From positions 1 through 64,000 of the forward strand of contig JBAIAA010000513.1 of NCBI GenBank assembly GCA_037893245.1: 64,000 nt of DNA, given 5' to 3'. The position numbers were made by a program, and so were the translations under genes. The first letter of the stretch is position 1; every line of letters starts with the position of its first letter. Under the pieces are notes generated by a model, which did no database searches, was not told the DNA's origin, and saw nothing but the letters and a program-made list of their open reading frames with translations. Positions 11,871 through 23,335 of this stretch are shown in pieces. The DNA comes from Crossaster papposus. Lineage: Eukaryota > Echinodermata > Asteroidea > Velatida > Solasteridae.

Positions 11871-12497
11871 TCAAGTTTGATCATAAATGATCGAAATTAA
11901 ACACTTTTGGTGAGATTCTTGTCAGCTTGCGGTCTCCATTGCGCGAGAAAGCCTTCTGGGCGGTGACCTTGGTACGATGTGACCTTTGAACCACGTGCTT
12001 TCAGGAAGTTGTGTACACAGTATACGTGATTACATACGAATGCGGAATGGATCGGATATCGGCGGCGGCAGCATGCATGCAATAAATCGATTGCGCACTC
12101 GAACTCATGAATGCCCGCCAACTTCAACTTCATTACATTAGGTTAAGGTGATTTTTCACCCACCTCCCACAATTCTAGAGAATTTGTGTTTATTTAGTGT
12201 TGATGAGTAGGGTATTTAAAAATAATCCTGAAAAATGTCTTGTCCATCCACGGGAGACTTAATTCTTATGAAAATTATAATGTAGCTGGACAAGCCTTTT
12301 TTTGTACAAGGCCATAGCCGCATAATTATAAATCAAATAAACTAGTCCTACTCCTAAGCATTAGCATATTTTTTTTCAACCACCTTGTTGTAGTTGTGTA
12401 GTCTATGAAATATCTGCTCGTCTATGATATGTGAGCAGATTTGGTGATTAACTATGCAAAACAAGACTGCATCTTGACCTCTCATTCTCAAGATTAT

Positions 12498-12645
12498 GTC
12501 TATTCAGCAGGCGCTTTGTACCACGATATCGCGTCTTCTGTTACTCGTTGCTACAGTTGTTTTTTACATGACAGCAAATTTCTATCCATTCAGCCGGCGC
12601 TTTCTATCGCGTCTTCCGTCACCCGTTGTTATGTTACAAAAACAC
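12498..12645. repeat. Short tandem duplication
   Basis: ATTCAGCAGGCGCTTTGTACC..ATCGCGTCTTCTGTTACTCG and ATTCAGCCGGCGCTTTCTATCGCGTCTTCCGTCACCCG (each in pieces) are adjacent related units between WDR20 and the YqaJ gene. Confidence 0.65.
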
Positions 12646-13716
12646 GGCAGCCAAATTGGCCAATCAGCAGCTTTGTCCAGATTTCTGCTCCAAATGACGA
12701 GGTCGCATAAATTAACATGTCCACGTATATCAGACGTTTGTCGGAGATGGCTTCGTTAACCAACGTAGTTGTGGGGATGGTACATACATGTACCTGGCTG
12801 AACCCGTGTGTCCCTACTCGACGGAACTTGACTTAAACAGTATTGATGGATGAACCAAGGAGCTACATGTATTTTGCAAAGGGCTGTGCATCAGAACCGG
12901 ATACTTGGGTACCCGACCGTTGATGTCAGGAACAGATTCCAGATTATAGAATCGAATTCTTGTAGCCAATTTCACAAACTAGTAACTACTGGTACATCGT
13001 AACTTTTCAGATGATGAAAGCGAACAGTTTTGAATGTCATTTGTTTGGTTTTTTTTAAATAAAACCAGGCTACACGTACATGTATAGGAAAATGACCTGG
13101 ATGACCTCATGACCTGAATCCTGCATTTTCCTCCAGTGGCAAAATCCCAAACGCCCTCAATCCTGCAAATTTGTCAATGCATCAACTTAAAGTGACCTCA
13201 ATCCTGCAAAATCCTGCAATTTGCATAGAGGGTTTGGGAGGATTAGGTTAAACATTTATATCTTGCTGTATTAGCTCACTCTTGTGCTTGCAGTTTTATA
13301 GTGCAGATCTTTATGAACAAGCTGAAGAAGAACTTCTGAAATTGAAATTTTAATTTAAACTTTCTTTATTATGAAGGCCTACCTGGGAACCCGTGTTTTT
13401 TTTCTAAATTGGGTAGTCCGGTTCCCAAACTAGCTGTAAATTATGCTGTATTTCCTCTATCCTAACGATCCCCTTCTAGCCAAACTCCAACACAAGGGTT
13501 TGGTTGCGCCAGCTGTTTAGTGCGCAGTTTAATAGCACAGTTTAATAGCACAGGGTGTTGAGATTTGCAAGGATGAAGAAGGTTCCTAGTAAATCACCAA
13601 AAGGAGTTAGGGTTAATTATTGCTAATCATGTTCTGATATATTGTTCTAAACAGCAAAACGGGCCAGATGATAGTGCACACAGACACCACCTATATGTAG
13701 TCATAGCAACCAGACA

Positions 13717-13875
13717 ATGCCGGAGACTTTAGTGGCCCAGAGAAGTCCGGAGTGGTTTGAGCTGAGGCAGTGCATGCAGCTTACTGCTTCCAAGTTTGGA
13801 GACGCAATCGGTGTGGGGCAGGGACGGCCGTATGATTTCTTCATATCTCTGCTGTCAGACGATGCCCGCTTGCGG
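13717..13875 (+). CDS. YqaJ-like nuclease exon 1
   Basis: 53 codons starting at MPETLVAQRSPEWF. The donor is CGG|GTAAGT, phase 0. It contains the conserved Arg17 and the TASKFG motif that opens the YqaJ fold. Confidence 0.88.
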
Positions 13876-16800
13876 GTAAGTGGTAATAAAAATAATGGGG
13901 GCTAATTATCCTTATGCCTTGACCCTCTCAGTTACCCATTTATACTCCTGGGTGGAGAGAGGCAATTGTAGTTAAGTGTCTTGCCCAAGGGCACAAACAC
14001 CATGTTCCTGATTGGGTTCAAGCCCACGCACTATCGTACACGAGTCGAACACCGTAAGCTCTGGGCCATGCCATTCTACTTAGTGGAAGTGAACTTTGTA
14101 TATTATGAACCATAGATGGACTTCCTAATACTTTCACAACTTTATTTAAAACAAATTACACTCGGACCAATAAGCCATTTGCGCGTGACTGACCCCGAGT
14201 TAAATTTGAATAACATCTGGTACACTGACTTAATCACACAGCTTGGCACCGTTGAACTTTGGATTCTCCTGACCAAAGACACTTTGCCATAACACATGAT
14301 TCGGAGCAAGCTCTTGCATAGTTACGTAAACAGACGTTCAGCACCAAAGACACCAGACCATTCCGGAGCTGGGGGTTGCTAGCGTAAGGCTTGCCCCGAA
14401 TCACGTGATATAGCAACAGTGTCTTTGGTCTGGAGAATTCAAAGTTTATGCCAAGCTGTGTGTTCTTGTATCGTATTACGATCGAGGATCGAAACACACA
14501 AAAAAACAAAGGGAACAAAGGATCCTCGAAGGACGGTTTGCTTGTCCGAAATCGGTCCTCGATCGTTGGGGCAAGCGCTAGGTAATGGGGTTAGGGTATA
14601 GTAAAGGAACAAAGGAAAACACAATATCGATCCTCGGTCGTTATGTGGTTCACAACTGAGTGAGCAAGTCAGTGTACCCGATGTTTGCTAATTTAACTCG
14701 GGCTCACGCACAAATGGCTTTATTGAACTTGCTGCGATAGACAATTTTCAGTTTCTTTTGATAACAAATATAATTCTCTTGTAACAAAATAAATCGGCCC
14801 AGGTATTTTATATGAACTACCGGTACATGTATGTGGTTAGGCCCTGTCTGGGTTTAATTGCCTGAATTGAAATTTAAAACGAAAAAGTAAAATTTACGAG
14901 AATTTTGTTTTCCGACATCGTAAAAATACCCACTTGGCTGTTTGTCATCACTGCACATCGACAGCTGACTCTTCGACACTCTTTCGCACTTTGTGCTGGA
15001 GTTGAGTGTTAATACTGAAATATTTAAAAAGGGCAGAACCGAAATGGTTTATATTTCAAGCATATGGGTTATTTAGAGCTGGAGTTTCTCAAGCTAGGTG
15101 AAGTTGAGACACAAAGTGTGACATTTTGCTACACGTTTTATTGTATGCCATCTGTCAACTAAATTATTTGAATATTCATTCCTCATATTTGTCTTGAATG
15201 CTAGACGGAATAATATAATCCATATCCCCGCTTTACTGTTGGAATCTCTTAGTCACCTGACAACGGGCAGAGCATATATATGTGCTGTCCGAAACGATGA
15301 GTTCCCTCTGGTTCTTTCAGAACTTGCATTTATGTTTACCGCAAACTACTTATCTTATGGACAGAATTAGTCAAATTTTGTACCATTCGAAAATGGTACA
15401 AAATGGTACGATAGTTTCCGGAGAAATTTGACATTTAATGAAAAATTTAGTACTCGTATCAGGGGACACTGCGTCTCTTTTACGTGTTTTTGTCATTTTG
15501 CAAGATTTATTGTACAAACCTTCTCTGCTTACTACTAACTGTTTATGACCACAAATTGGATCTGGATGTATTTTTATAAGGTTATTGTAGATAAATTAGA
15601 AGGGATATGTTGAAAAATATGACATAACAAATGTACTTTAAACATGCACAGAAAAATTGTACTGACATTTTCTCGCATCAGGTTCTGGGCATAATAGGGA
15701 CACAACGTCGCCATGTGAATTTGACGTCATGAAGCATTTGCCGCCAAATTCGCCAGAGTTAAAATGTGTTCAAGTTTTTGCAAATTTAATCTGATGTTAC
15801 CCCCTGAAAAATGTTTCCTGATGTTACAAATTTGCATTGGTGCTAGCTTCCGCCCCGAGTATAAACCGATCTTTGGTCATTTTCTGAAGACCTGTCCTTA
15901 CACTCCAACAGGCAAACGAAGACAGCGAACCTATAAGGCACGGCACACAAATGGAGCCCATCATAGATGAAGCTTATCAGCTCTTGACGGGAAACACAAC
16001 CTGTGCAACTGGCTTTTGGCAACCACCAGCAGGCAGCATACTGCATGGCCTGTGTGGAGCAACACCGGATGGCAAAGTACAAGTCATTGAAGGAACATTG
16101 TTAACCAGTTTGCGCCGGAGGACGCATATAAACGCAAAGATTCAAAACAGATGACGCATAAACACGCCACGAGCAAGGCCGGAAATGTCTGTCAGCAGCG
16201 AGCAAGGCCGGAAATGCGTGGGTGTGCTTCCCGGTACTATTGGCCTGAACACGCCTCGGATCAAGCTCGGTGATGTTAAAATAATCTCGGCGCGAACTGG
16301 TTAAACAGCGCGTGCATCACTTCACCACAGTTCAATCAAAAAGAGGTTTTCCTAATACCGCGAACACCAATTTAACAGTAACCCCTCTAGTCCTGCACCC
16401 ACGCACTGTGTCTATTTTGGGGGCCCCTGTGTTATTGAATCTGATAAGGGGTGATACCGTAAGTACAAAGTGAAGAAGATTTGTTGGTTTGACAGCGTGT
16501 CTCCCTGAAAATGGAATGGACCTACAGTTCACTATTCTGGTTCCTAGTATGCCTTTAATTTTGCTCTAAGATGCGTAGTTATCGAGTTATAAGCGAACAA
16601 ACACTTTTAGCAGAAAAATACTTTTTTGTCACACACACCCAGACACACGCAGTCGTGAACCACATAATGACCGAGGATCGATATTGTGTTTTCCTTTCTT
16701 CCTTTACTTAACCCAATCCCCATTGCTTTGCCATTGCACCGTCGATCGAGGACAGAATTCGGACAAGCAAACCGTCGATCGAGGATCCTTTGTTCCCTTT

Positions 16801-19800
16801 GTTCTCTTTTGTGTTTCGATCCTCGATCGTAATGCAAGACAAGAACACATAGCTTTACCTTACATACGCACTGTGGACATTCCTTTGTCTTCGTGTAGTT
16901 AACAAACTTTGACTAAATACTCATTTTTCTCGCTTCCCCAAAACAAATTTACCCTCAAATTTGGATTATGGGCCTCTCAGCTGTCCCTTCTATCTTTTCT
17001 ATATATAACCCTAACCCGTTTTTCCTCTAGCGCTCTTTTTCGGAAACTGAAAAATGAATTGTGGACCTGGGCAAGTCCACAAACCGTAACCTCTTCCCGC
17101 ATCGTGTGGACCTATATTGTTCGGAGGTCCACAGTGCGTATGCAAGACTAACTCACACTTTTTTGTTTATGGTGGATTTAAGGATTTCCTTTGTTCCTCT
17201 CGACGATTTCCTTTTTTGTCCTCAATCGAGGACGTACGTCCTCGATTACACACCTAACCCCGATTACACACCTGACCCTGACTACGTGTACTAGATGCAG
17301 TGTGTGTATACTGGATTATGGTTATGAATATTCATTCTTTTTGAAACAACCATGCATATGGGTTACCCGCAGAGCACAAATTCAATGCTCAAGACTACAA
17401 GGCCATGGCAATCCACTCCATGGCCTTGTGAGATCAGTTAGTGCATTTCCTAGCAATGATCAATGTTTCCACGAGCGTTTATTTCCACCCCAGTGTATAG
17501 TGAAATGTTCTTGTATTGCTTTTTTTTCAGATTCTGTCAAGTGATAAGCCAGCCAAGCTTTTGGGGCTTGTAGAATATAAAGCTCCTTTCTATCAGATGT
17601 ATGACCCGTCCAAGCATCCACACGGCATACCTAGACACTACATGGCACAGGTTAGGGCTAATACTGGCTGACAGGGATCTGGGCCATTTTCAAAATCCCA
17701 GCTTTGTCTCTGTCTTTGTCTTCATTCATGCAGTTTGGCAATCAGGATAGAGCCGAAGACAGAGACGAAGACAAAGCCTAAACTTAAAGTTTGGAGTGTC
17801 GTGGCCGAGCGGTTAAGAACCCGGTTTTCTGTTCCGCAGAGCGTGAGTTCGAATCTCGGTCTCGACACCTGTGTCCTTAAGCAAGGCACTGAAACCACTA
17901 TTGCTTCGTCTTTCGGATGAGACGTAAAGCTGTAGGTCCCGTGTATTGTATAATAATAATCATTATAATGCACGTAAAAGAACCCAGTAACACTTATCGC
18001 TAAGAGAAGGGGTTCGCCCCGGTGTTCCTGGCTCAATTGGGAAAAATAAATAAAAATATATATAAAATCACTTTCTATCTCAGGCTGTGCTCCGTAGTCA
18101 TATATGAGTCGATGTGGCCGGCTGCCAGAGGCGCCTTTACGTGCCAGCGGCTCGACTACGTTGTAGCCGCGTCCTTCGCAATTCGAATTGTATAACTGCT
18201 GGGCCCCTCTGAAAAACAGTGTTTCACTGAGAGGTTACCCCAGGGTAAATAATAAATAAATAAAAATAAATAAATAAAAAACAGCCCTGTGAGTGCTGAA
18301 AAACATGCAAAATAAATTCAGGCCAATTTTCTCACTTTTTTGCCACAAAATGCAAAAACAAAAATTCAAAAAGTTTATGAGGCAAAGAAGAGGTTCTTGT
18401 TATTTCTCCAGCCAATTAGGTTTCAAGTTGCAAATTAATGTTTGTAAAGGAAAGTTTTCTTCAACATTTTTGAACCTGAGAGTGAAGCCAAGTGATTTCA
18501 TTTTGAGGCCTAAGACTAGATTGGCGCACGACCATATGTTTGGAAAGACTGATCTCTTCAGTAGTCTGACGGTAGACTATGGAGAGATTTTGACTCGGTA
18601 CTAAAGGTGTGTTGGACTAGTTGTCTCATGTGCCATTTTCTTGTGTTGCGTGTTTTCAATACCGTAAGTATCAAGAGTCCCACGTTTTTAGACTAGGCTA
18701 TAAATAGTTGACAGTCTTCAGCAAGAACAAACAACTGAAAATGAAGGGAAATGGAATCAAATTGATGAACTAGATGAAGAATGTATGTGATTCTGTGGAG
18801 CTTTTCCAACAATTTTGCTTTTCACATTTTGGTCTTTCCCCATAAATTGAAATACAAGGTCGGCTTTAATTTTGTGACCAAAAAAAGACATTAACCAGTT
18901 CGCGCCGGGATTATTTTAACATCGCCGATCCCACGGGCGGGATTATTTTTAACGAAACTCGATCCGAAGCGGGTTCAGGCTGATAGTGCTGGGAAGCACA
19001 CCCACGCATTTCCGGCCTTGCTCGCTGCTGACATACATTTCCGAACTTGAACTTGGCGTGTTTATGCGTCATCCGTTTTGAATTTGGGGAAATTGTTGCG
19101 TTTATATACGTCATCCGGCGCGAACTGGTTAATGAGAGAAAATGCAATTTGTCAGTACCTTGAGAATGAGCCAAAATGTAACCAGTTTGTGTCGCATGCC
19201 GTGTATACACGCAGAGTTTTGACGGGATTCGAAACGTATGATGGATAAACACGTCACAAGCAAGGCCGAAAATATCAGTCAACGACCGGCTCGCAGTGAG
19301 CGAGGCTGGGTGTGCTACCCACAGATGCCGGCCTGAACCTGCCTCGGTATGAGGTTCGTGAAAAACGGGCCTGGTCAAGGTCAAAATAATTTTGGCGCAA
19401 ACTAGTTAAATGGTGAGGTGGGGGTTTCTGGTGAACCTCAGTCTGTCTGTAAGTCTTGTTTAACTGGAACCTTTTCAAATAAATCATCTTTACCATCTTT
19501 TCATTAGTTGACTGTTCATTCGCTCTAAAAGGCCGGTTTATACCTAACACGAATGCGAAGTGATTAAGAAACATTCGCTGTGAAATTCACCGGAGTTAAA
19601 ATGTAATTTTGTCAAACAATTTTTTTTGCGAATTCGCAGTTGGAAAATTTGCCCTGACAAGTATAAACTGGCCTTCATACAGCAGTGGAATTTCTAAATG
19701 CCATTTTCTCAAAACAACTTAATTTGAGGTCTTTGGTGGTTTGGGGTAATTTGATGATACACCAAACACAAGGTTCATCCTAAAATTATAAAAAAAGTCG

Positions 19801-22800
19801 TCTGCCGAGCTAGGCTTACTAGAATAATATATAATACTTGCTCGCTGATTTCGAAGGATTATTTCTAAATTAAATACAGGACTTGCCTGCAACTGCCAAG
19901 GCTTACCAAAATAAAGAATGAAGACTCCAAGGGAAACGGCTGATTTATAAGTAGACAACTATGTGGACTCGTCCTTTGTGAGGCAAACACTACCTAACCA
20001 GTATCGGAACCCACACAGCTGATATTTTAAAGCTTACTATTTATGGTCGACGTGCTGTGCCAGTCGTGCCCACTCAAGTGAAGTTGTCGTCTCTGGAGTG
20101 GAGTAAACTGGTAGCTTTCACGTAGCACTTCATGCTTTTATACTGTTGTTACGTAAGGGCTAATTCAAAGAAATAGAAAAGAAACACATGCGTTTTCTGC
20201 ACACAAGAACTCTTTTATTGTTGAATACTGGTCGCATACTTTGGACCGTTTAACAAAAAGGAGGAATTCACCACAGGTCCACTAGTATTTCCACTAGTGA
20301 ATGCAGTACCTCCTAATGTTATATACCATAAGAAAGCTCTTGTTCGACAGAATCCAGAAATAAAATGATTCCAACTCTTTAAAACTCAGACTTAATGCTT
20401 TTTTTTGTGATGATGAGTCACAAATAAGTGTCTTTTGTTTTATTTAGATCCAGGGCCAGATGGCTATTTGTGAGGCCCCGTGGTGTGATTTCATGGCTGT
20501 GTGTTCCCAGACCAGCGGCATCAGTCTCCAAAGGGTCTACTTCAACAAGACCTACTGGCAGTGTGTTAGCAAGAAACTCCGACAGTTCAGCCTGACACTC
20601 AAGGAAGCCAAAAAGAGGAGGGGCTTGAACCGACAGGCTCTCAACTTCCCAGGTTTGGAGATCTTTTTTTTTCACTTTGATCCCTATAAAACCTTCCAGA
20701 TGCAACACCAGTGCATCAGGTGTAAAAGTCCGCAGGACCTTGCTCCATGGATGCACCAATGTCAGTGCATCGAATGTCAATTCTGAGACAATGAGAGCTT
20801 GTCCCATTAAATAATACCACGGATGTATCGTGTTGCATTCAGTGACCACAAGACTCTGAGGAAGGCTTTTTTGAAGGCTTTCGAGTATTTCTACTATATT
20901 TTTTCCTACTGTTTTCTTAAATTTCTGAAAAATACAATCTCATTGAATATTGTTCATAACAGTGTTGCACACTGTCATGTAAGACACAGTGAAGGTATTT
21001 GGGTGCAGGAGTACTGAAACTCTACCTCCAAGGGTAGATGAAAACGGAGCACTTGTGCTCAAAACAAATGTGTACAAAACATGCCACATGAGGCTTATAA
21101 TACTGTGGACACGGTTAAGTATAAACAAAGATTTTATCCTCATTTTGTCCTTCAACGTCTTTCTTTTGTCTATTTTTGCTGAAAATTATGATCCAACTTT
21201 TCTCCTTTTTCATCCAAGTCTGCCCAAAAGCCTGCAAACTGTCTCTCTTACTGTTGAGGGGTACTTGTGCACAGAGTCCATAGAGACGAAGGTTGACAAG
21301 GCAAGGCTGGAAATCTGTACCCATAGTGCACAGAGTTTTGGATTTCAGGTGCACATGTGCACAATGATATGGGTCACGGGTCACGGGTCATTCAGGCTAA
21401 ACGAATGCACGCGTGTGAATGCACAACGCTTGCACGTTAATTACAAACAGAATAGGCGTTCGCCAATTAAACATCGCTCAACAGCCCGTCAGCGATTTTT
21501 ATCGCATCTCCGTCGGCTTGTGTAGGTCATATTGATGCAGTCCATTTGATAGGTACTAATAAGACACTGGGGCAAGTTTAATCGCCTCCATTGTTTAATC
21601 AAAGACTGTAGTTAACCAGTTCGCGCCGGAGGACGTATACACGCAGTTTTCCCCAGATTCAAAATGGATGACGCCTAAACACGTCACGAGCAAGACTGAA
21701 AATGTCTGTCAGTAGCAAGAAAGGCCGGAAATGCTTGGGTGTGCTTCCCCCTTATACCATCGGCTTGAACCCGCCTCTGATCGAGTTTCGTTAAAAATAA
21801 TCCAGCGCCTAGGCTCATTGATGTTAAAATAATGCCGACGCGAACTGGTTAACCAGTTAACGCTAGTTAACGATGGTTGGACAAGTCTAGTCGACTATTC
21901 AGGACTAGCCTACAATGTTGCAAATCTTTTGCCTGTTGTAGGTGTCCATCGGCTGAAGTCGGAACCCATTGCAAGGACACTGCTTCCCGGAGAGAATGGC
22001 ATCAGAGTAGAGAACCTATTGGAGGTAAAGTTGACCATGCCGGCTGGAGTTTATTCCAGCAATGACCTTAACCCTTTCTCTATGAGGACAGATCACCGTA
22101 TGGCAGTGGCACATGCCCATTCACTCCAGCTGCAGTGCTTTGAACGTTTCTTTGCATGTACAATGAAGAGCCATTCTGTAGTTAACAAATGGGCATATGG
22201 CTTTGCTTATGTAGTGTAATATGCCTTGGCCTCATAGCATGACCTAGTTGACTTTTTGTTTCCTCTGTAGTTATAATGGGAATATGGCTTTGCTTATATA
22301 GTGTAAAACGTCGTGGCCTTATAGCATGACCTAGTTGACCTTCTGTTTCATATGGCATTTCTTAGAGTTATTTGAAGTGCCATGTATAAAACATAGGGAT
22401 TTATTTTAGGTGACGAATGAAGTGTTTTTGTGGAATGACAAAATTAAATCTAATGGAGACATAGTAGCAACTGGTGTTTTGGGGGTATTTTTTTGGGGGG
22501 GTGTCAGAACGGGGAGTCAGAACGGGGAGTCAGAACTGTATGCTAAGTAATCGGATATAACCAATCATGCAATTTTTAGATGCTTTTCATATGTTCACGT
22601 TATTCCAATTTAACGTTTTGCACTAGGTTAACAGCAAGGGCCAATTTCGATCTCTGTCGGGCACCTGGATGGCGTTCGACTTCTTGATGGGTAACCCGGC
22701 AGTGGGTACCAGCAGTCTACAGGGCTACCATTACGAGTGGATCCTGCGAGACATAGACAGTAAGATAAGGAATCGTAACACTGAAGCTTCAGCGAGTGTA

Positions 22801-22806
22801 ACGTAG
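13717..22806 (+). CDS. YqaJ / lambda-exonuclease-family nuclease (six exons, 303 aa)
   Basis: The exons are 13717-13875, 15912-16076, 17531-17650, 20448-20652, 21942-22024 and 22627-22806; all introns are GT..AG and the joined frame is open to TAG. The product is a PD-(D/E)XK nuclease of the YqaJ type: SPEWFELRQCMQLTASKFG (residues 10-28), then HGTQMEP (Glu68), TPDG (Asp106), LVEYKAP (Glu123, Lys125) and QIQGQMAI (Gln148/150/152) followed by WCDFMAV. These correspond to the Glu, Asp, Glu-x-Lys and Gln positions of lambda exonuclease, so the active site looks complete. Known members are 5'-3' exonucleases used in recombination, mainly in phages; animal copies are mostly uncharacterised, so the cellular role here is unknown. 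Six exons and an intact frame argue for a resident host gene rather than a fresh mobile-element insert. It is divergent from WDR20. A non-coding upstream exon is possible (AG at 13655-13656). The exon 2 donor is the weakest junction. Confidence 0.86.
13930..14090 (-). repeat. Dispersed SINE-like fragment
   Basis: Shares GTGTCTTGCCCAAGGGCACA and a 'GGGTTCAAGCCC' B-box-like motif with segments near 23345, 37420, 56180 and 56700. Probably a second tRNA-related SINE family. Confidence 0.45.
14165..14725. mobile_element. Foldback element, about 0.55 kb
   Basis: Outer arms share AAGCCATTTGCGCGTGA.. / TCACGCACAAATGGCTTTAT. Inner arms share CAGCTTGGCA, GAATTCTCC-like and GACCAAAGACACT. It lies in intron 1 of the YqaJ gene and encloses part of the GATCGAGGATCG repeat. 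Confidence 0.7.
14440..14660 (+). repeat. GATCGAGGATCG repeat, copy 1
   Basis: Contains ATCGAGGATCGAAACACA, GGTTTGCTTGTCCGAA and ATATCGATCCTCGGTCGTTA; inverted copy at 16655. Confidence 0.75.
15912..16076 (+). CDS. YqaJ-like nuclease exon 2
   Basis: 55 codons after CCAACAG. It encodes RHGTQMEPIIDEAY and ends at GATPDGK. The donor chosen is AAA|GTACAA; CAA|GTCATT six bases later would add Val-Gln. A TTAA-type MITE begins 25 bases past the donor. Confidence 0.84.
16101..16304 (+). mobile_element. TTAA-type MITE family A, complete
   Basis: TTAA-CCAGTTTGCGCCGG ... CGGCGCGAACTGG-TTAA, 204 bp. Inserted 25 bp inside intron 2 of the YqaJ gene. Confidence 0.85.
16655..16860 (-). repeat. GATCGAGGATCG repeat, copy 2 (inverted)
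   Basis: Reverse complement of 14440-14660, including TTCGGACAAGCAAACCGTCG and TGTGTTTCGATCCTCGATCG. Confidence 0.75.
16865..17160 (+). repeat. Dispersed repeat D, copy 1
   Basis: TGTGGACATTCCTTTGTCTT, TATATAACCCTAACCCGTTT and a GTCCACAAACCGTAACCTCT block; inverted copy at 52750-53065. Confidence 0.7.
17531..17650 (+). CDS. YqaJ-like nuclease exon 3 (ExK motif)
   Basis: 40 codons between a strong polypyrimidine-CAG acceptor and CAG|GTTAGG. It carries LGLVEYKAPF, the Glu-x-Lys catalytic core, and ends HYMAQ. Confidence 0.9.
17795..18282 (+). mobile_element. tRNA-derived SINE, long-tail type
   Basis: The tRNA-like head has an A box (GTGGCCGAGCGGTTAAG) and B box (GAGTTCGAATCTC), followed by a conserved middle (ATGAGACGTAAAGC.., GCACGTAAAAGAACCCAGTA, AAGGGGTTCGCCCCGGTG). 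The tail is GGCTGTGCTCCGTAGTCATA...GCGGCTCGACTACGTTGTAGC, ending in AAATA repeats. About 45 bases of AT-rich sequence interrupt the middle/tail junction. It resembles deeply conserved SINE central domains in invertebrates (Nin-like; inference). It lies in intron 3 of the YqaJ gene. Confidence 0.85.
18891..19132 (-). mobile_element. TTAA-type MITE family A, complete
   Basis: TTAA-CCAGTTCGCGCCGGG ... CCGGCGCGAACTGG-TTAA, 242 bp, inverted relative to the copy at 16101. It lies in intron 3 of the YqaJ gene. Confidence 0.85.
19179..19410 (+). mobile_element. TTAA-type MITE family A, diverged
   Basis: AACCAGTTTGTGTCGC ... TTGGCGCAAACTAG-TTAA. It starts only about 45 bp after the previous copy, in the opposite orientation. 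Confidence 0.7.
20448..20652 (+). CDS. YqaJ-like nuclease exon 4
   Basis: 68 codons plus one base, after TTATTTAG. It encodes IQGQMAICEAPWCDFMAV and a Trp/Lys-rich helix (YWQCVSKKLRQF). The donor is CCAG|GTTTGG, and the split Gly codon is completed by exon 5. Confidence 0.9.
21612..21852 (+). mobile_element. TTAA-type MITE family A, complete
   Basis: TTAA-CCAGTTCGCGCCGG ... CGACGCGAACTGG-TTAA. Ends 89 bp before exon 5 of the YqaJ gene. Confidence 0.85.
21942..22024 (+). CDS. YqaJ-like nuclease exon 5
   Basis: An 83-base exon, GT + 27 codons, encoding VHRLKSEPIARTLLPGENG and ending ENLLE. The acceptor is TTGTAG and the donor GAG|GTAAAG. It is too short to be noticed by ORF length and is supported by phase agreement on both sides. 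Confidence 0.8.
22627..22806 (+). CDS. YqaJ-like nuclease exon 6 (terminal)
   Basis: 59 codons plus TAG after GCACTAG. It encodes VNSKGQFRSLSGTWMAFDFL and HYEWILRDIDSK. It keeps phase 0 from exon 5 and closes the protein at 303 residues. Confidence 0.82.
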   Translation, partial: VNSKGQFRSLSGTWMAFDFLMGNPAVGTSSLQGYHYEWILRDIDSKIRNRNTEASASVT

Positions 22807-23010
22807 CAGTGGATTACACAGTAACCAACAGTGTTTTCTCATCATGTACTTCTGTTGCCTGTATCTCTGACACTAACAGACATCATTAATTTTATGAGGT
22901 AAAAGAAGAGGAGTTAAGGTGTCTTTGGCCGGTAATTTTTTGTTTTCTTGTTTTGTTTTTTTTGCTTTTTACATTAGCACATTAGGCACACTTACATTTT
23001 TCAATCGCCG

Positions 23011-23335
23011 CGCCACACCAGCGCCACACCAGCGCCACACCAGCGCCACACCAGCGCCACACCAGCGCCACACCAGCGCCACACCAGCGCCACACCAGCG
23101 CCACACCAGCGCCACACCAGCGCCACACCAGCGCCACACCAGCGCCACACCAGCGCCACACCAGCGCCACACCAGCGCCACACCAGCGCCACACCAGCGC
23201 CACACCAGCGCCACACCAGCGCCGAACCAGCGCCACACCAGCGCCACACCAGCGCCACACCAGCGCCACACCAGCGCCACACCAGCGCCACACCAGCGCC
23301 ACACCAGCGCCACACCAGCGCCACACCAGCGCCAC
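23011..23335. repeat. 11-bp minisatellite, unit CGCCACACCAG
   Basis: About 29 nearly identical tandem units; one unit is changed (CGCCGAACCAG near 23221). All frames are open because the unit has no stop, so the long ORFs here are artefacts. It lies just past the YqaJ gene. Confidence 0.95.

Noticed and set aside
18911-19574. Two overlapping ORFs of 157 and 99 codons
   Set aside because: They cross TTAA-type MITEs, and the similarity between such ORFs is only repeat similarity.
20989-21525. 178-codon ORF in intron 4 of the YqaJ gene
   Set aside because: No recognisable domain, low-complexity hydrophobic patch, and it lies between two well-phased exons.
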